Shown here: positions 22,401-34,985 of the stretch, one piece after another
How positions within the stretch are numbered: position 1 is the first letter of the stretch
How the letters are laid out: each line of letters begins with the position of its first letter
From: Cordia subcordata
Lineage: Eukaryota; Streptophyta; Magnoliopsida; Boraginales; Cordiaceae
DNA length: 64,000 bases
Direction of reading: 5' to 3'
Assembly: GCA_028554755.1 (NCBI GenBank)
Contig: JAPTOF010000012.1
Coordinates: forward strand, 2,064,501-2,128,500
Made by a program: the position numbers and the translations under genes
The notes under the pieces: model-generated
Database searches by the model: none
What the model was told of the DNA's origin: nothing
What the model saw: the letters and a program-made list of their open reading frames with translations, nothing else

Positions 22401-24124
22401 ATTAGTCACATGAAGAGGAAGTGGTACATAATTTGAAAGCAATCTGGGCTTCTTGCTATAGGAGAACAAATGTTGGTAGAAGGTTTAATATTAATCATTC
22501 ATGCATGTCTTTAGCTATACATATTTCTCTTGCTTACGCATGATTGTTCTTTTCGCCTCAACTCCCTAAATAGGAATTGAGGTAATTGCTTTACACCTTC
22601 TTGACTGTAATAGTCTTTTGGATACTTTATTGGAGCTTTGTAACTAGTGGGTAATTTCTCTTTCTTGCCCTTTTATAACTTACGCTCATACGTCGTTGTT
22701 TCGTCTTATACTACGGTTAGTTACCATTAGTCCTCGAAAATTCTCGCTTTCTGGGGGCTCTTGTTACTCCTACTCCTAGGAAGTACTTATTCGCGTTCCA
22801 TGTCTTTATGCTTGTGCTTATGAGTTGTTTTTGGTTGCTGATCCTATGATGTATGACTAGTGGGATTCGTTCCTCGTATTGATTATGTATGTTATTTCCA
22901 TTATGGTGTTATGTTGGTAAATGGTGTTGACATGCTCCAAAATATGTATAAAACTTAATTTGCTGCAAGCTGAGAGAACATCAACAGAGCTGTTTCGTCA
23001 TTGCAATTATGAAATAGTTGTTTTTCTTTATCTATCTAATCAGGGTCAATTCCTATGAACTGCGTACTGAATCAAACTTTCAATGTATCGTGCTCGTCCA
23101 TCCTTAATTCCATTAAGGCCACGATCAACAATTTTCCTAAATACACATGTTGGTGCTTTCTGTACGTACGTGAATAGAGCGTGATCTTCACTTATTATTA
23201 TTTAAGGAACTTTCTACCCTCAACCCAAGTTCCCATCTCTTACGTGATTCGGACCTAATCACAACACAATCTCATCATTTTTTTTTTTTCAACACAATCA
23301 TGAAGGCAATCTCGTGATTATTTGCTTTCCACGATCTACACGATCTCGTCATTTTCGTAGATATAATGGCATAAAGCGAGTATACAAGGATGACACTTGG
23401 AAGGTATCAAATCGATTCCTAAATGTTCTCTATCTTGATGACCATGGATCATGCAGGTGTTCATCCATTGACGTACTTGCAATAAGGAATGGAATTCGTC
23501 TCGGTTTGGCTAACGATTACTGGTAGAGACATCCTCAACACCTTGTAATATTTATCCTGTGAATCATAATCTTAATCCTACGTATAATCACTTTGTAATC
23601 TTCATCCTGTGAATCATAATCTTAATCCTATGTATAATCACTTAAAAGATGCGATCACACAAGTCAGATAATGCAACAAACTTCCTGTCATCCTTCGTGG
23701 GGTAAGGACTCATCTGGAATGACTTTTGTCATTTAAAATTTTTTTTAAAAAAATGTTTTTTAAAAAACTAAAATTACAATTTTCTATAAAAAGTTAAAAT
23801 TGAATTGTATTTCAGAGTTTTTGCTTTTTTTGAAATCCAACTTAAATGCTATTATTCGAATGATATGATCTTTTAAAGAAGAGAAGTGCTTTTTCAAAAA
23901 AAAAATTCAAACCAAACAAGCCCTAAACATTGGTCGATTGCATCCATGGGTTTACTTATAAGGAAAGAGGACAAGAAACGACGTGTCTATGATAACGGCT
24001 AAGAATGATACGTTTAAAGCTGGTTTTTTGGATTTTTCAAGATTTTGTCATTGAAGTTAGGTTCAATACAATGACCAAGGATTCCAAACTTCTAAAAACA
24101 CACTTGAAATACATCAGAGACTTA
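22401..24124. other. Intergenic; right half is a duplicate of 16500-17090
   Basis: No recognised gene. A 70-codon frame at 23314-23526 has no domain I know. Bases 23540-24130 align with 16500-17090 and include the same older insertion (TCAT(C/T)TGGA(A/T)TGACTTTT...ACCAAACAAG) in both copies. Confidence 0.6.
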
Positions 24125-24243
24125 GAGCCTGTTTGGCTTTGCTTATTTGGGGTTTATAAGTTTTAACAGCAAAAAGTTATGTGAAAGTAATTTTTTACTG
24201 TTGGAACTTATATGCACCAAAATAAGTAGAGCCAAACAGACTC
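24125..24243. mobile_element. Tourist MITE, complete, TTA target duplication
   Basis: 119 bp with inverted ends GAGCCTGTTTGGCTTTGCTT and GAGTCTGTTTGGCTCTACTT (right end read backwards). Flanked by TTA at 24122-24124 and 24244-24246. A truncated copy at the matching place in the duplicate (about 17073-17110) shows that it inserted before the segment was duplicated. Relatives are at 55587 and 56492. Confidence 0.85.
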
Positions 24244-24246
24244 TTA

Positions 24247-24675
24247 AAGGGTGTTTGGTTCAGCCTTTTAAGTTAGTCAAATTTGTTTAAAATTTAATTT
24301 CTTTTTTTTTTCTTTCCCTTCCAATCAAAGAAGAAGTTTTTTTGGACAATTATGCTAAATCACTTGCTGCTTTGGACGCTCGAATAATTTCGTGATATAA
24401 AAAATGGGGGGAAAAAAGAGAAAGAGAGAGAGAGTTGCCATGTTGATTAGATTGTGATTAGGAAAAAAAAAAAAAGACATATATATATATATATAACAGA
24501 AAAAATAAAAGTCTTGACTGATTTTGATTACAAAAAATATTTTAAAAAATAAATGTATTGGTTAAAATGATTTAATTATATTTTTAATTGGATAGCCAAG
24601 ATTTTCTATTTGAATCTAAAGGTTATAATGCACCTCATAGTCATTTAGAGAGAACTCTACCCAAAAAATATACGA

Positions 24676-24706
<31 letters not shown>

Positions 24707-26302
24707 TCCTCTTATTTCCATTACTAAAGTTGCAACTGCAAACAGTGCCACAATTTTCTCGTTCATTCTAGGCTAGAATGCTGAAAATATGTGAGGCTAT
24801 GGGAGAACACAGGATGGTTAAACTGACCAAATCAATCCAAATCAACTGAAAAGTTAGGGTCGATTTAGTTATTTTACATGATTAAAAACTAATAGGTTAG
24901 TTTCAAATGAAAATTAAATAGTTTGAAATAGATGCACAGAACAAACTAGACTATATACGTCCCTAAGTTTATGTATATTCATCCTTAATTTGGTGTATTT
25001 TAGGGGTCAAAACCCTAGCTTCAAGACTATATTTGCAAACTTTAACTATCAAGTTATAGTTAGACTTGTACTTTAGTTTAATGGTAAAATACTATAACAT
25101 TAAATTTGTAATATAGATTGTAAATCAAGTTCTTTAATTTTATTATAAAATTCTTTTAGGATAATCAATAACCAAGCCAAACCAAACCAACATATCTATG
25201 TTGGTTTGGTTTGGTTATACACAATGATTAAAAAAAATATTAGTTTGTCTCAAATATAAACCAGTTAATTTTGGTTTTGTTTGAGATCAATAGTTATGAT
25301 CATGGCCACTTGGCCAGTTTTATGCATCATGTAGATGACTCATCATCTAAGCAAATTTAAACTTCAAGATATATACAAATATTAGCTAGTTTTCCCTCCA
25401 ATTGTGCATGGACAAATTCTTGAAAAGCCAAATAGTGCTTTGGCAGCAAGGCAGCTAGTTTTCCCTCCAATTATGCCATACTGGACTCATGTTGCCATAT
25501 TGTAGCTATTTTTTTCACTTTTTTTTTTTCTTTCTCTTAACCCCCCTTTTTTTTTTTTGCTGTGCAATTTTTTTTCCTTTGTTTTCTATTGTTGTTGCAT
25601 AGATGCTTTTTTTTAATTTCCCCCTCTTAAAAGAAACATTATTATTTTTCTATTAACATTAACTATAATTTTTGAATAGTGGCACACATTAAATTGTTTC
25701 TTCAATTTATAAAATTTGATTTTCTTTTTAAATTGCTACAATCAATTTTTTGTCATTTTTTAATAGGTGAGCATATTATTAAACTTGTGTTTAAATAGTA
25801 ATGATACATAAATGTTTAAATTGAAAAAATTATACCTTTAATTGATACATTATTTTTAATAAATTATAGCAATGAAAAAAGAGTTAAGATATGTTCTAAA
25901 GTTAGAAATATCATAAAAATTCTTTTAAAAAAATATGTACATATACTAGTAATGCTTTTATAGCTGTATCCAAACTTCACCAAGCAAATTTCACAAAGCT
26001 TTGCGTGTGCCTGATTTTATTTTCTATCTTAATTGAGAAAATAAAATCAGACACATGCATCAACATTGATAAAAATAGGCATGGACATGTGGCGTTTACA
26101 GAAAGGTATATATTCTATAAATTATATCATACACCCTAATTTACGTATACCTACCAAGATACATACTCCTTTAGGCGCGTACAACCCTTTTTAAAAAAAA
26201 AAAAAAAAAATTCTGTACAGATCTATTCACTTCATCTTCTGCTCTCTCTCTCTCTCTCACACACACACACAAATATGCACAAACATGCATCGATCTTGGC
26301 CT

Positions 26303-26342
<40 letters not shown>

Positions 26343-27813
26343 GTAAACTATCTTCAAACAAACAGATCTTGAATGATGGGTTAGAGCTCGTGTATATAAG
26401 TGATCAGTTGCTTAGTATGTGTCTCTGTGTGTGTGTGTGCAATGTGCGTGCATGCTCTGTGTGTGTGATAGTGGTTGTTGTGGTGGTGATGGTGGTGCTA
26501 TTGCGGTGGTGTATGAATGTGTGTGTTCTGGCAGAGAAGGAGAGGCTTTTTTCTTTTTTTGGTGTTGTGAGCTTTGTTTGAGTAAGAAAGGCTGTTTTGA
26601 GAAAAAGGTGTAATGGTGGCTATTGTGATGATGGTGGTGGTGGTGTCAAGTGTGTGAATATGTGAGTTTTGACAAAGAAGGAGAGTTTTTTTTTTTTTTT
26701 GGTGTTGTGAGCTTTGGTTGAGTAAGAAAGCTTGTTGTAAAAGAAAGTTTGTGAGCACGTGCATTTGCAATTGTGAACGTGGTGTTCGTAGGCATGAATA
26801 TTTCGTTTACAGGAATAAACATGATAAAAATTACCAACGTATAAAAGTTGTGAACAAATGGTATAAAAATTGTGAAATTATAAAACTTGGAAATATGTAA
26901 AAGTTGTGAATTTATAATATAAAAATTATGAAACATGAAATACATAATTTTCAAACAATAATTTTTTTTCTGAAATAATAATTTTTAATTTTCTAAAAAT
27001 TGAAATCATTGAAAAATATCAAAAAATAAAAAATATTGAAATAATTAAATTGTGAACGTATAGTATAAAGACTATAAACATACATCTGTAAATAAAAATA
27101 TTGAAATAATTAAAAAATATTAAAATTGTGAACATAAAATACAAAATTTGAAAAAAGATAAAATTGTGAATGTATAAAATATTTTTTTAACAATAATTTT
27201 TTAATTTTCTAAAATTTAAAAATAAAATGTAAAAGAAGATAAAATTAAACTAAAAAAATTAAAATTCTATCTTTTGTTCTCTTTCTTCTTTGTGTGGATG
27301 AAGTGCGGTGTTGCTGATTTGTTGGTTGATGTTGTTGCTTTTTTTTTTTTTTAATTGAGCACTTGAAACTCATGCACTGGAGGGTGTATGATTCTGGTGG
27401 CGAGCACAATTCTTCCAGTGCAGGATATAGGCACTGCATATGTTCTACCTTAAGTAGTACATAGATTGTTTATAAATTCATTAAATTAAGAAATTATTTG
27501 AAAAAGAAAGTTTTTTAGAAGGGAAAAAACTACATGACATGATAACTAATGACACCAATTAATATGATATGAACTCTCTTTAGTGATACATATAGATGTG
27601 TTGCAGAAGGCCCAGTCTCCAGGCTTACCCTTTTCTTTTCTTTTTTTTAGGGTTAAGAACAAATTTCATTAAATTAAAAAAATACAAGCGAGACCTAGGC
27701 GGCCCAAAGAGAGGAGGCCCAAACGAGGGAAACAGAAAACCCAAGGGAGGGCAAAGGCCCAAAACACTACAAACGGAAAAGGACCTAAGAAGTAAGAAGG
27801 CTCCAGGCTTTTA
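24247..27813. other. Intergenic: microsatellites, tandem units, no gene
   Basis: Simple repeats: (GA)n near 24420-24433, (AT)n near 24479-24495 and 24685-24706, (CT)n at about 26244-26258 and 26304-26335. GT-rich and GGT-rich DNA at 26400-26660 generates spurious open frames. A unit of about 142 bp ending GGTGTTGTGAGCTTTG(T/G)TTG occurs twice (to about 26590 and 26735). Parts of 25990-26120 and 27470-27600 resemble 46000-46240 in the formin intron, marking a dispersed repeat. No gene recognised. Confidence 0.6.
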
Positions 27814-28297
27814 GAGAGTGTTTGGATTGGCTTATAAAAAAACTACTTAAAGCACTTCTAGTTTTAAGTCGTTTTTTTTATTGTCAACTTTAAGTAGTTA
27901 CGTGTTTGAATAAAATTTATAGTTATAAAAATTAGTATTTACATATTTGATTAAAGTGAGTTGAAAAGTAAGTTATATAGTTAAAATAACTATTAAGGAC
28001 TTTAAAATAGAATTTTAAAAAGAATAAATATAAGATAAAAGAGTAAATATATTTTAATAATAAAAATAAAAAGGTAAGAATAAAATAATAAATAATTTGG
28101 TTAAACTTACTTTTTTTTTAAGTGTTTAAAGCCATAAAAAATGAAAGCTAGAGTTGAGAAATTTTTTATTTTCTACTAAAAATCACTTAAGAAAAATACA
28201 TTTTTAATTAGAACAAATACTTTTATTAACTTAAATTAAGAATTAAGCAGGTTTAATCAGATGAAAAAAAAAAAAAAAAGTCAAACCAAACACCCTC
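27814..28297. mobile_element. Tourist-like MITE with TTA duplication and a paralogous empty site
   Basis: 484 bp; ends GAGAGTGTTTGGATTGGCTT and GAGGGTGTTTGGTTTGACTT (right read backwards). TTA flanks at 27811-27813 and 28298-28300. The paralogous DNA near 17186-17200 reads straight through GGCTTAGAACTTC with a single TTA, which is the unoccupied site. Non-coding. Confidence 0.88.
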
Positions 28298-28499
28298 TTA
28301 GAACTTCAAGGTAATGATCGTCATTTATTGCGTCATCATGAGCTACGACGATTACATCAAATTAATGTTTTTAATTCCCTTTATAACCCCGCAGCTCTAC
28401 CAGGGCGAGGAAACAATTAAAAAAAAAAAAAAAACCAGTTGAGAAAAACCAAGAAAATAAGTTTGAAGTGGTTACTTAGTTATCACTCATCCAGCCGTC

Positions 28500-28983
28500 A
28501 TGAAGACAGCCGAAATAGGTAGTTTTCAAATCGGCAATGTTACCCGTAGTACTTTGACGGTTGGGCACAGGAATGGTACAGACGTCGCCGACGCAAGGAG
28601 GCCAGCTGATGCGGTGGCGGATTCGATGGAAATCTTTGATCCGGCTTGTACAGAGACGCCTTCGGACTACAGATTCAAGATCTGCTTGCAGGAATGTCTG
28701 AAGGCGGTTGAACAGGAATTTCTGGAGTTGTGTGAACGGAAACGTCTTTGATTGGGTTAATGCGCTAACAGAAGACGACGTGAAAGTTGAGTTGGTTAAC
28801 TATAAAGAAGTCCAAACTGTTCATCAGATTGCTAATCTGAAAATCTTCATCAAGGATAAGAAGGGCGGTTTGGGAAAAGTTCTACCGCTCAATAAAAGCT
28901 ACCGAAAAATGGTAGGTTGGAGGAGATGGAGTACAGTATTAGCGAGGGTGTGCTCACCATTATTGTGCCAAAGCAGGTCAAAT
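28500..28983 (+). pseudogene. Broken copy of the HSP20-like gene
   Basis: Shares start and promoter with the intact gene at 17443: MKTAEIGSFQIGNVTRSTLT, then SDYRFK. A frameshift near 28715 ends the first frame at residue 83. The next part continues in another frame (DDVKVELVNYKEVQTVHQIA, NLKIFIKDKKGG). A second shift near 28880 restores a third frame with GVLTIIVPKQVK before a stop at about 28983. The coding potential is lost. The break points differ from any feature of the intact gene, so decay followed duplication. Confidence 0.85.
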
Positions 28984-28984
28984 G

Positions 28985-29120
28985 ATTTTTTTTATATTTA
29001 ATTTTAAGTAATTACGTGTTTGAATAAAAGTCGTAGTTATAAAAATAAAAATATATATGTTTCGTTAAAGTGGGATAAAAAATAACTTATATTATTAAAA
29101 TAATTATTAAGTGCATGATA
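28985..29120. mobile_element. Fragment of the 27814-type MITE
   Basis: TTTTAAGTAATTACGTGTTT and GTTAAAGTGGGATAAAAAAT match internal parts of the MITE at about 27890-27970. Terminal inverted repeats are missing. It abuts the end of the broken HSP20-like copy. Confidence 0.55.
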
Positions 29121-30955
29121 ATAGGAATCTGATCAAGTGAATGCTGAAGCTACTTATATGAAGTTATTATGGCAAAAAGAGTTTTTTTTTTCCCCTCTCA
29201 AGTCTTCATGGAGCCAAGACACAAAATGTGCGAGATCTACAGTAGAATGTTTTTTCATTTGCATCACAAAGTTTATTGTGTTTCTCGTTCTTTTTGTAAA
29301 ATGTTTTTTTTTTTCCTTTTCTTTTTTCTTCTGGTAAGAATTTGTGCCATATTATCTTTCAATTATGATTTTATAATGATTGAGCCAATGGAGTAGAAAA
29401 TATTAAAAGGATGCTCACACATTATCTTTTTATTTGGTGCACTTGAATATATATGAGGTGTTTTGAGATTGAATCTGGTCTAGGGTTCACCAGTACTGAC
29501 TGTGGAGGAAGGACCTGTATGAGAAGAAAATTCAAAGTTGTAATTTGCTTACCTATTTGTCTATTTGATATAAGACTTGCCAATTTTCTGGTGAACTTCT
29601 TTTGAATTATTATTATTTGTCTCAGTGATCGCATGGTCATAATAATTGATTCTTACCATGAGGTAGGCTAAAGGATGGGAACAAACGATGCATGTAATTT
29701 CATCTGACTTTTGTTCTTGAATGAACCATTGCATATAGTAAACTTATAACTATATTATAGAATTATAATTTGATATAATCTTAGTTAGAGCTAGTAAATT
29801 TTTTGGTTAAAAAATTAGAAAAAAGAAAATAACTAGTGGAAGGTAAAGGTGACATCCGTGTCGCCGAGTTGGAATGTGAACCCATAATAATAAGAACTCC
29901 ATTAGAAATCCAAACATAGCTTCCGAGAGACCAGTAATAGTGCTTGTGTTATTATTCATATCTTGGCTTTTTTGCTTTTCTGGTGGTGCCTATATTGAAT
30001 ATATAAATTTTATTATTTAACTGAGAAGTAAACAAACAAAAAGAATATATAATACGGTACTCAATACTTATTCCAAAAATATTTAGATTCAAAGAAATAT
30101 AACTACAATAAATGAATAAATTCTTTTCTCAATAAAACTATTAACTTTTTTAAATTATATAAAATATAAAATAAAAGTGTATTACAACTTCGGCATGGCT
30201 CGGGTGTTCATTCTAGTGAATCTTAATAATAGCTAATTTTAATAGAATTCTATTCAAAATATATAACCATAAGCTTGGCGTAGATAAGTCTGATAACCAA
30301 TTATTTTTTTAAAAAATTAAAATTTTTATGTAAAAAATTCTAGAGCTAACATGTGGTTTCAGACTATTCTACTCTTATTGAAAAATTTCTAGAACTAATA
30401 TATATCTCTACACTATCTTACTTTTTTATTTATTTATATAGATTTCTTAGAAGATGTTAAGGCCCTTTATTTGGGTTGAATTCTTTTGGATTCAAACTAA
30501 CAATAGTTTAAAAATGGGAAAAAGATATACAAAATCCCTTACTTTTAACTATTAGACCAAATATATCCCTCAGTTTTTTTTTTTTTCTTTTACCAAGTCT
30601 TGTATTTAGTAAAAGTTGAAAAAGAAAATGTCTTTTTTGCCCTTAACGAGGCAAATGCCATGGTAAATTCTAATATCTTTAACTTTTTTATTTTTGCATT
30701 ATTCATTCGTCACTTGGAATTGGATTCACCAAAAAAAAAAAATTTTAATATTTTTATTTCTTATTTTTGATTTATTGTTTACATTATTCACCACGGTAAT
30801 AATATATAGAACAATTATGAAAAGGAATATTACAAAGAGATGGGCTCAAGGGCACAACCTAATACAAGAAAATTAACATAAAAATTACTGGACAAAGTCG
30901 AGAAAGGAACCTAGGGCAAAAGTATATATATATATATACACACACACACACATAT

Positions 30956-30986
<31 letters not shown>

Positions 30987-31368
30987 TTACAGAATTTTTA
31001 CATCTTACTAAATAGTTATTGAAACAATTATATACTATAGAATTAATAAAACAATGATGATATATATAAAGAAAGGGCATAATATTAATTAAATTAAAAT
31101 ATTTAATACAAAAATGGAACTAAATAAATGATGGAAAACAAAAAATGACCTAAGAATGGGTATATTTAATTAATTGATAAGTAATTATAGAAAGCTTGTC
31201 ATATAGAACGTCACTTAGCGGTACGAAATTACAACTTATTTTGCTTTATATATATATATATAAACATATGATCTACATAGGCCAACAATCAGTCAGCAAA
31301 CAAAACTCTAAACCAAATTATAAGCAATATAAGGGAGGTAGGAAGGCAAAGCAGCAGGGGAAAAATAT
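29121..31368. other. Duplicated, gene-free spacer
   Basis: 29350-29880 aligns with 19150-19610 (F-box unit tail: GGTTCACCA, CTTACCTATTTGTCTATTTG, GCATGGTCATAATAATTGAT). 30440-30500 and 30800-30900 align with the region before copy B (21390-21560) and copy A. Low-complexity TATATA/CACACA at 30920-30980. No gene seen. Confidence 0.55.
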
Positions 31369-32396
31369 GAGGATGGGAGGAGACCTTCTTCTATGGGAGA
31401 TCACCATGGACATCTTCTCAAGACTCCCTGCGAAGCAGTGGCGGAGCCAGGATCCAATCGTCAGCGAGTGCACATTTATATATGTATAATTTTTTAAAAT
31501 AAATTAAAAAATATGTAATATTTAATATATTAATAATATCTTAATATACACAAGATATATAAATAAGTATCTATCATTATTATAAATAGATTTATATTTT
31601 ATAATTGTCCTAGTTTAATTGCAGATATTGAAAATGTTGAATATTCAACGTAAAAACATTTCTTTATATAAATGACCAAGCAATTATTTTTTTTCTTTTA
31701 TTTATTTGCTTTTTTCGTTCTGATTTTATTTGCGGGTTAAAAGGTAAAATAAAAGTATTGACATTGCCTTTGTCACAAATACAAGGGTACATTCTTATCA
31801 TGAGGAGGAACATTCTTATTACGAGAGGGTGCACTTTATTCTTAATAAAAAAAAATTAACAAAAAAGTAGTGGTAAAAGTTTTTCCAAGAAAAAGTCAGG
31901 GGGTGCATGCACCCCCCCTGGAGCCTATGTGGCTCCGCCCATGCTGCGAAGTCTCTGATGCGATTCAGGTGTGTTTCAATGGCGGTGCGACTCTTTAGTC
32001 ACTGATCCCTACTTCATCACCTCAACCATCCCACCCAAAAACACCAGCTTAAAGAATGTCATGCTTTGCCCTTAATAGTTTTGAACATAAAAAATCACTT
32101 TTCATTCCCTCTTATCTTCTTTCTTGGAGGAAACTCAAAATGATTTTCCTGAGAACAACCTCTGCTTTGCTGCAGGTAGTAGTTGGAAGTATCTGAATGG
32201 GGTTGTTCATTGGTTAAAAGAAGTTATTGCAAGCTCTACTACTAGAAATAATGATAAGATAATTTGTCTGAATTTATCTTCTGAAAAATTCGTGGAACTT
32301 GTCGCTAATCACATTAGTGAGATTATAGAAATAAAATGTATATATACAAAGTTTAATTTCACCTCTGGCTGTATCTTAGAGAAAGGCTTTGCGTAG
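31369..32396 (+). pseudogene. F-box protein pseudogene, copy C (split by an hAT MITE)
   Basis: MRMGGDLLLWEITMDIFSRL then PAK is interrupted by a 508-bp insertion. The F-box resumes at about 31952 (SLMRFRCVS), where one extra base (TCAATGGCGG against TCAAGGCGG in copy A) shifts the frame and brings a stop. After the same internal gap as copy A, the FBA remnant from about 32124 reads SSWKYLNGVVHWLKEV and DKIICLNLSSEKFVEL. It is about as well preserved as copy A outside the insertion, so A and C are the closest pair. Confidence 0.85.
31436..31943. mobile_element. hAT-type MITE with perfect 8-bp target duplication
   Basis: The element begins CAGTGGCGGAGCCAGG and, read from the other end, CATGGGCGGAGCCACA. 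The eight bases CTGCGAAG occur exactly on both sides (31428-31435 and 31944-31951), and copy A has the uninterrupted site (CCTGCGAAGACTCTG near 18588). 508 bp, no coding frame. Eight-bp duplications with short inverted ends define hAT elements. Confidence 0.93.
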
Positions 32397-32752
32397 TTAG
32401 ACGAAGAGGAACTCGTAGTTGGTGAAATGGAGTTGAATGATTTTTTTTTCTTTAATTTGCATAATAGTTAATACTATCTTTCAACTACTATTTATTTTAT
32501 AGTGATTGAGCTGATGGAGTAGAAAATATGAATCTGATATAGGGTTCACCACCATGGTTATGGAGGAAGCTGGACCTGCATGAGAAAAAGTTCAAAGTTG
32601 TAATTTGCTTACTTATATATTTGATATAAGACTTGCCAATTCTCCAGTAAACTTCTTTTAAATTATTTATTTATTTATTTTGTTTAAGGTGTTGCATGGT
32701 CATAATAATTGATTCTTGCCGTGGGGTAGGCTAAGGATCGATGAGAACAAAC
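32397..32752. other. Tail of F-box unit C
   Basis: Aligns with 19046-19430 after copy A. No coding content. Ends at the junction with the Harbinger element. Confidence 0.6.
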
Positions 32753-33822
32753 GAGCCTGTTTGGAAGTGTTTTTGAAAACAGTTTTTTTGTTTTCAAAAA
32801 AAAAAAAAAAATTATTTAGCTTAGGGTGTTTTTGTTTTCAAAAACTATTCCTAAATCTCTGTTTTTAAGAAACAAAAAACAAAATACATATTTTTGGTGT
32901 TTTTATTTTGAGAAAAATTGAAAACACGGAAAACAAGTTTTAGAAACAAGTTTCATTAATAGAAAACTTGCAAATATTTTAACTTACTCACAAAATTTTA
33001 TTTTTATACGTTCTTTTCATTCTTTTGTTACAAATCGCCTCCTCTCTACAATCTCTAATCAATTCTACTTCTCTAAAACAATAAAGGTGAGAAATTTCTA
33101 CTACTCTATTAGAAGATTTTGTTTTGATATTGTGCTTAATCCCTAAACTCTTTCTCAGATGTAGTTTGTGCATGGGTTGTCCTTTTTATTTCTTTATTTT
33201 TATGTGTTTCAATGGAGTATTTTGGGGTTAATTATCTTTTTTTTTTACTGTTGTGTTAAGATTGTAGCAACCTTTTTGTTGTTGATATTGCTAATATATA
33301 CTTATGCATGGTCAAATTATATTACGTGTGATCCTGGAGAAAACTTGTATGAACTTGCAATATTATCATAAAGAATAGGAGTCTTTAGTTGTTAATCATT
33401 CTAGTAATCCAAAAGAATAGGATGCTTCAGCGAAAAAAAAAAGCGAAAGTGATTAAATTGAATTGCTTTGGGGACTAAAATGGATGATTTGGGGGTGCCG
33501 AGAGAGAGGGGGTTTGGTTTGGTTTGTGAGATTGTTAGTTGATGGTTTGATAAGAGTTTTGTTAAATCCTACTTTTCATGAACCTTTTCTTCTAAGAAGA
33601 ACTTTTAGTTCTGTTGCTTTTGCATTGGAGTTGGAACAAATCTAGGTGGGGTGAATTAATTTAATATAAAAATAGATTGCTGGCGAATACCGTAAATTTT
33701 AGAATAGATTACTAATGCTATACTACTCTTAAGGCAATTCATTAACTGGGTCTTTTATTTATATTTTATTTTATTTAGTTTTTATGCTGACAATTTAATT
33801 TGTTATTATGTGACATGCAAAG

Positions 33823-34686
33823 ATGGCAAATCAAACATTTAAGAATGATGATGCTTTATGGAGTCTTGGTGTGGAAAATTTTTTTCTCAAGATCTTAGTT
33901 ACTGAAGTTAATATTGAATGAGTTAAATCAAGCTGTTGGGCGAAGTTTCACAATGAAACAAATTTAGCAAAAAGTGAACAGGTTAAGAATAAAGCATTTT
34001 ATATTCTCTAACCTTCTTAACCAAACTGGCTCTGGATGAAATGCTGAAACCAATATCGTAACTGCTACTGATCCTGTGTGGGACGCTTATGTAGCGGTAA
34101 TTCATCTATACTTCTATAGTGATTTAGCAAATAGAATTACTTTTTTAAGTTAACGCATGATATATGTTAACACTATATTCTAACATCGTAGAAACACCCT
34201 GAAGATGCACAGTTTTGTAGAAAAGGATATGACCATTATAAGTTAATGGGGATTGTTTTCAATAAAAGTACAGTAGCTATAGGTGTTCTTCACTATGCCT
34301 CTATCATGGATCCCCAAAATTCATATGAAGAACAACAACTTGATAAAGAATACGTAAATACTGGAGTTCACATAGATTTAGAGGAAAATAACGAAAAGAA
34401 ACTTATGACCATACAAATCAATAAACATGCCCCCCATGGTGGAAAGAGAGCCATCAAAATAAATGAAAGCAAGCCAAAGAAAGAGTTAAGGTCTTCTCAG
34501 ATAGCTGACACCTTACAAGCATGGGCTGAGGCTTCCAAGGCCAAGATAGAAGCACATATTGCAAAAGCAAAGAGATATAAGACAAAGAGTGCTAAAACAA
34601 GTAGTTCATCAAATTCATCATCTGACTCATCCCTAGCCAAATATGTGGACATATTAAATCAAATGGAAGATATTACTATGTTGTAG
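33823..34686 (+). pseudogene. Harbinger ORF1: SANT/Myb-like DNA-binding protein, broken
   Basis: Starts MANQTFKNDDALWS with an FFLKILVTEVN helix, the opening of plant L10-interacting/Harbinger SANT proteins. In-frame stops follow (near 33919 and 34009), and the SANT core is spread over frames with a possible intron (about 34096-34191). From about 34193 the frame is open again and reads HPEDAQFCRKGYDHYKLMGI then VFNKSTVAIGVLHYAS. After this come a polar stretch and a serine run to the stop at 34686. In working elements this protein brings the transposase to the ends and to the nucleus. This copy could not be made in full. Confidence 0.75.
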
Positions 34687-34985
34687 CTTTGGAGAAATTT
34701 CCCAAATAAAAATTGGAGGGAGATGTTTTTAGCTATGCCTTTAGAAAGAAGGAAGCCACGGTTAAATAGACTTATATGCGTAGATTATGAGGACAATTAA
34801 CTTGTAGTCAAAAACTTTGAGAACATGCACGTTAGTGGCTTTTATTTTTCTTGTTTCTTTGTGTACTTTGACTGCTAATTTTTAATCGTGTACCATTATT
34901 AAATTATTAGAGCATGCTAAATTGTAATAATTTTTTAATTCTTTTTTAATTCAAAAATGAATATTTTATGGTTGCAGGTTTAGAT

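Noticed and set aside
26285..26613. Open frames rich in Ser-Leu and Cys-Val repeats
   Set aside because: They are translations of (CT)n and (GT)n microsatellites, open in several frames at once.
30859..31080. Tyr/Ile-rich minus-strand frame
   Set aside because: Generated by TATATA/CACACA low-complexity DNA, with no domain or splice partner.
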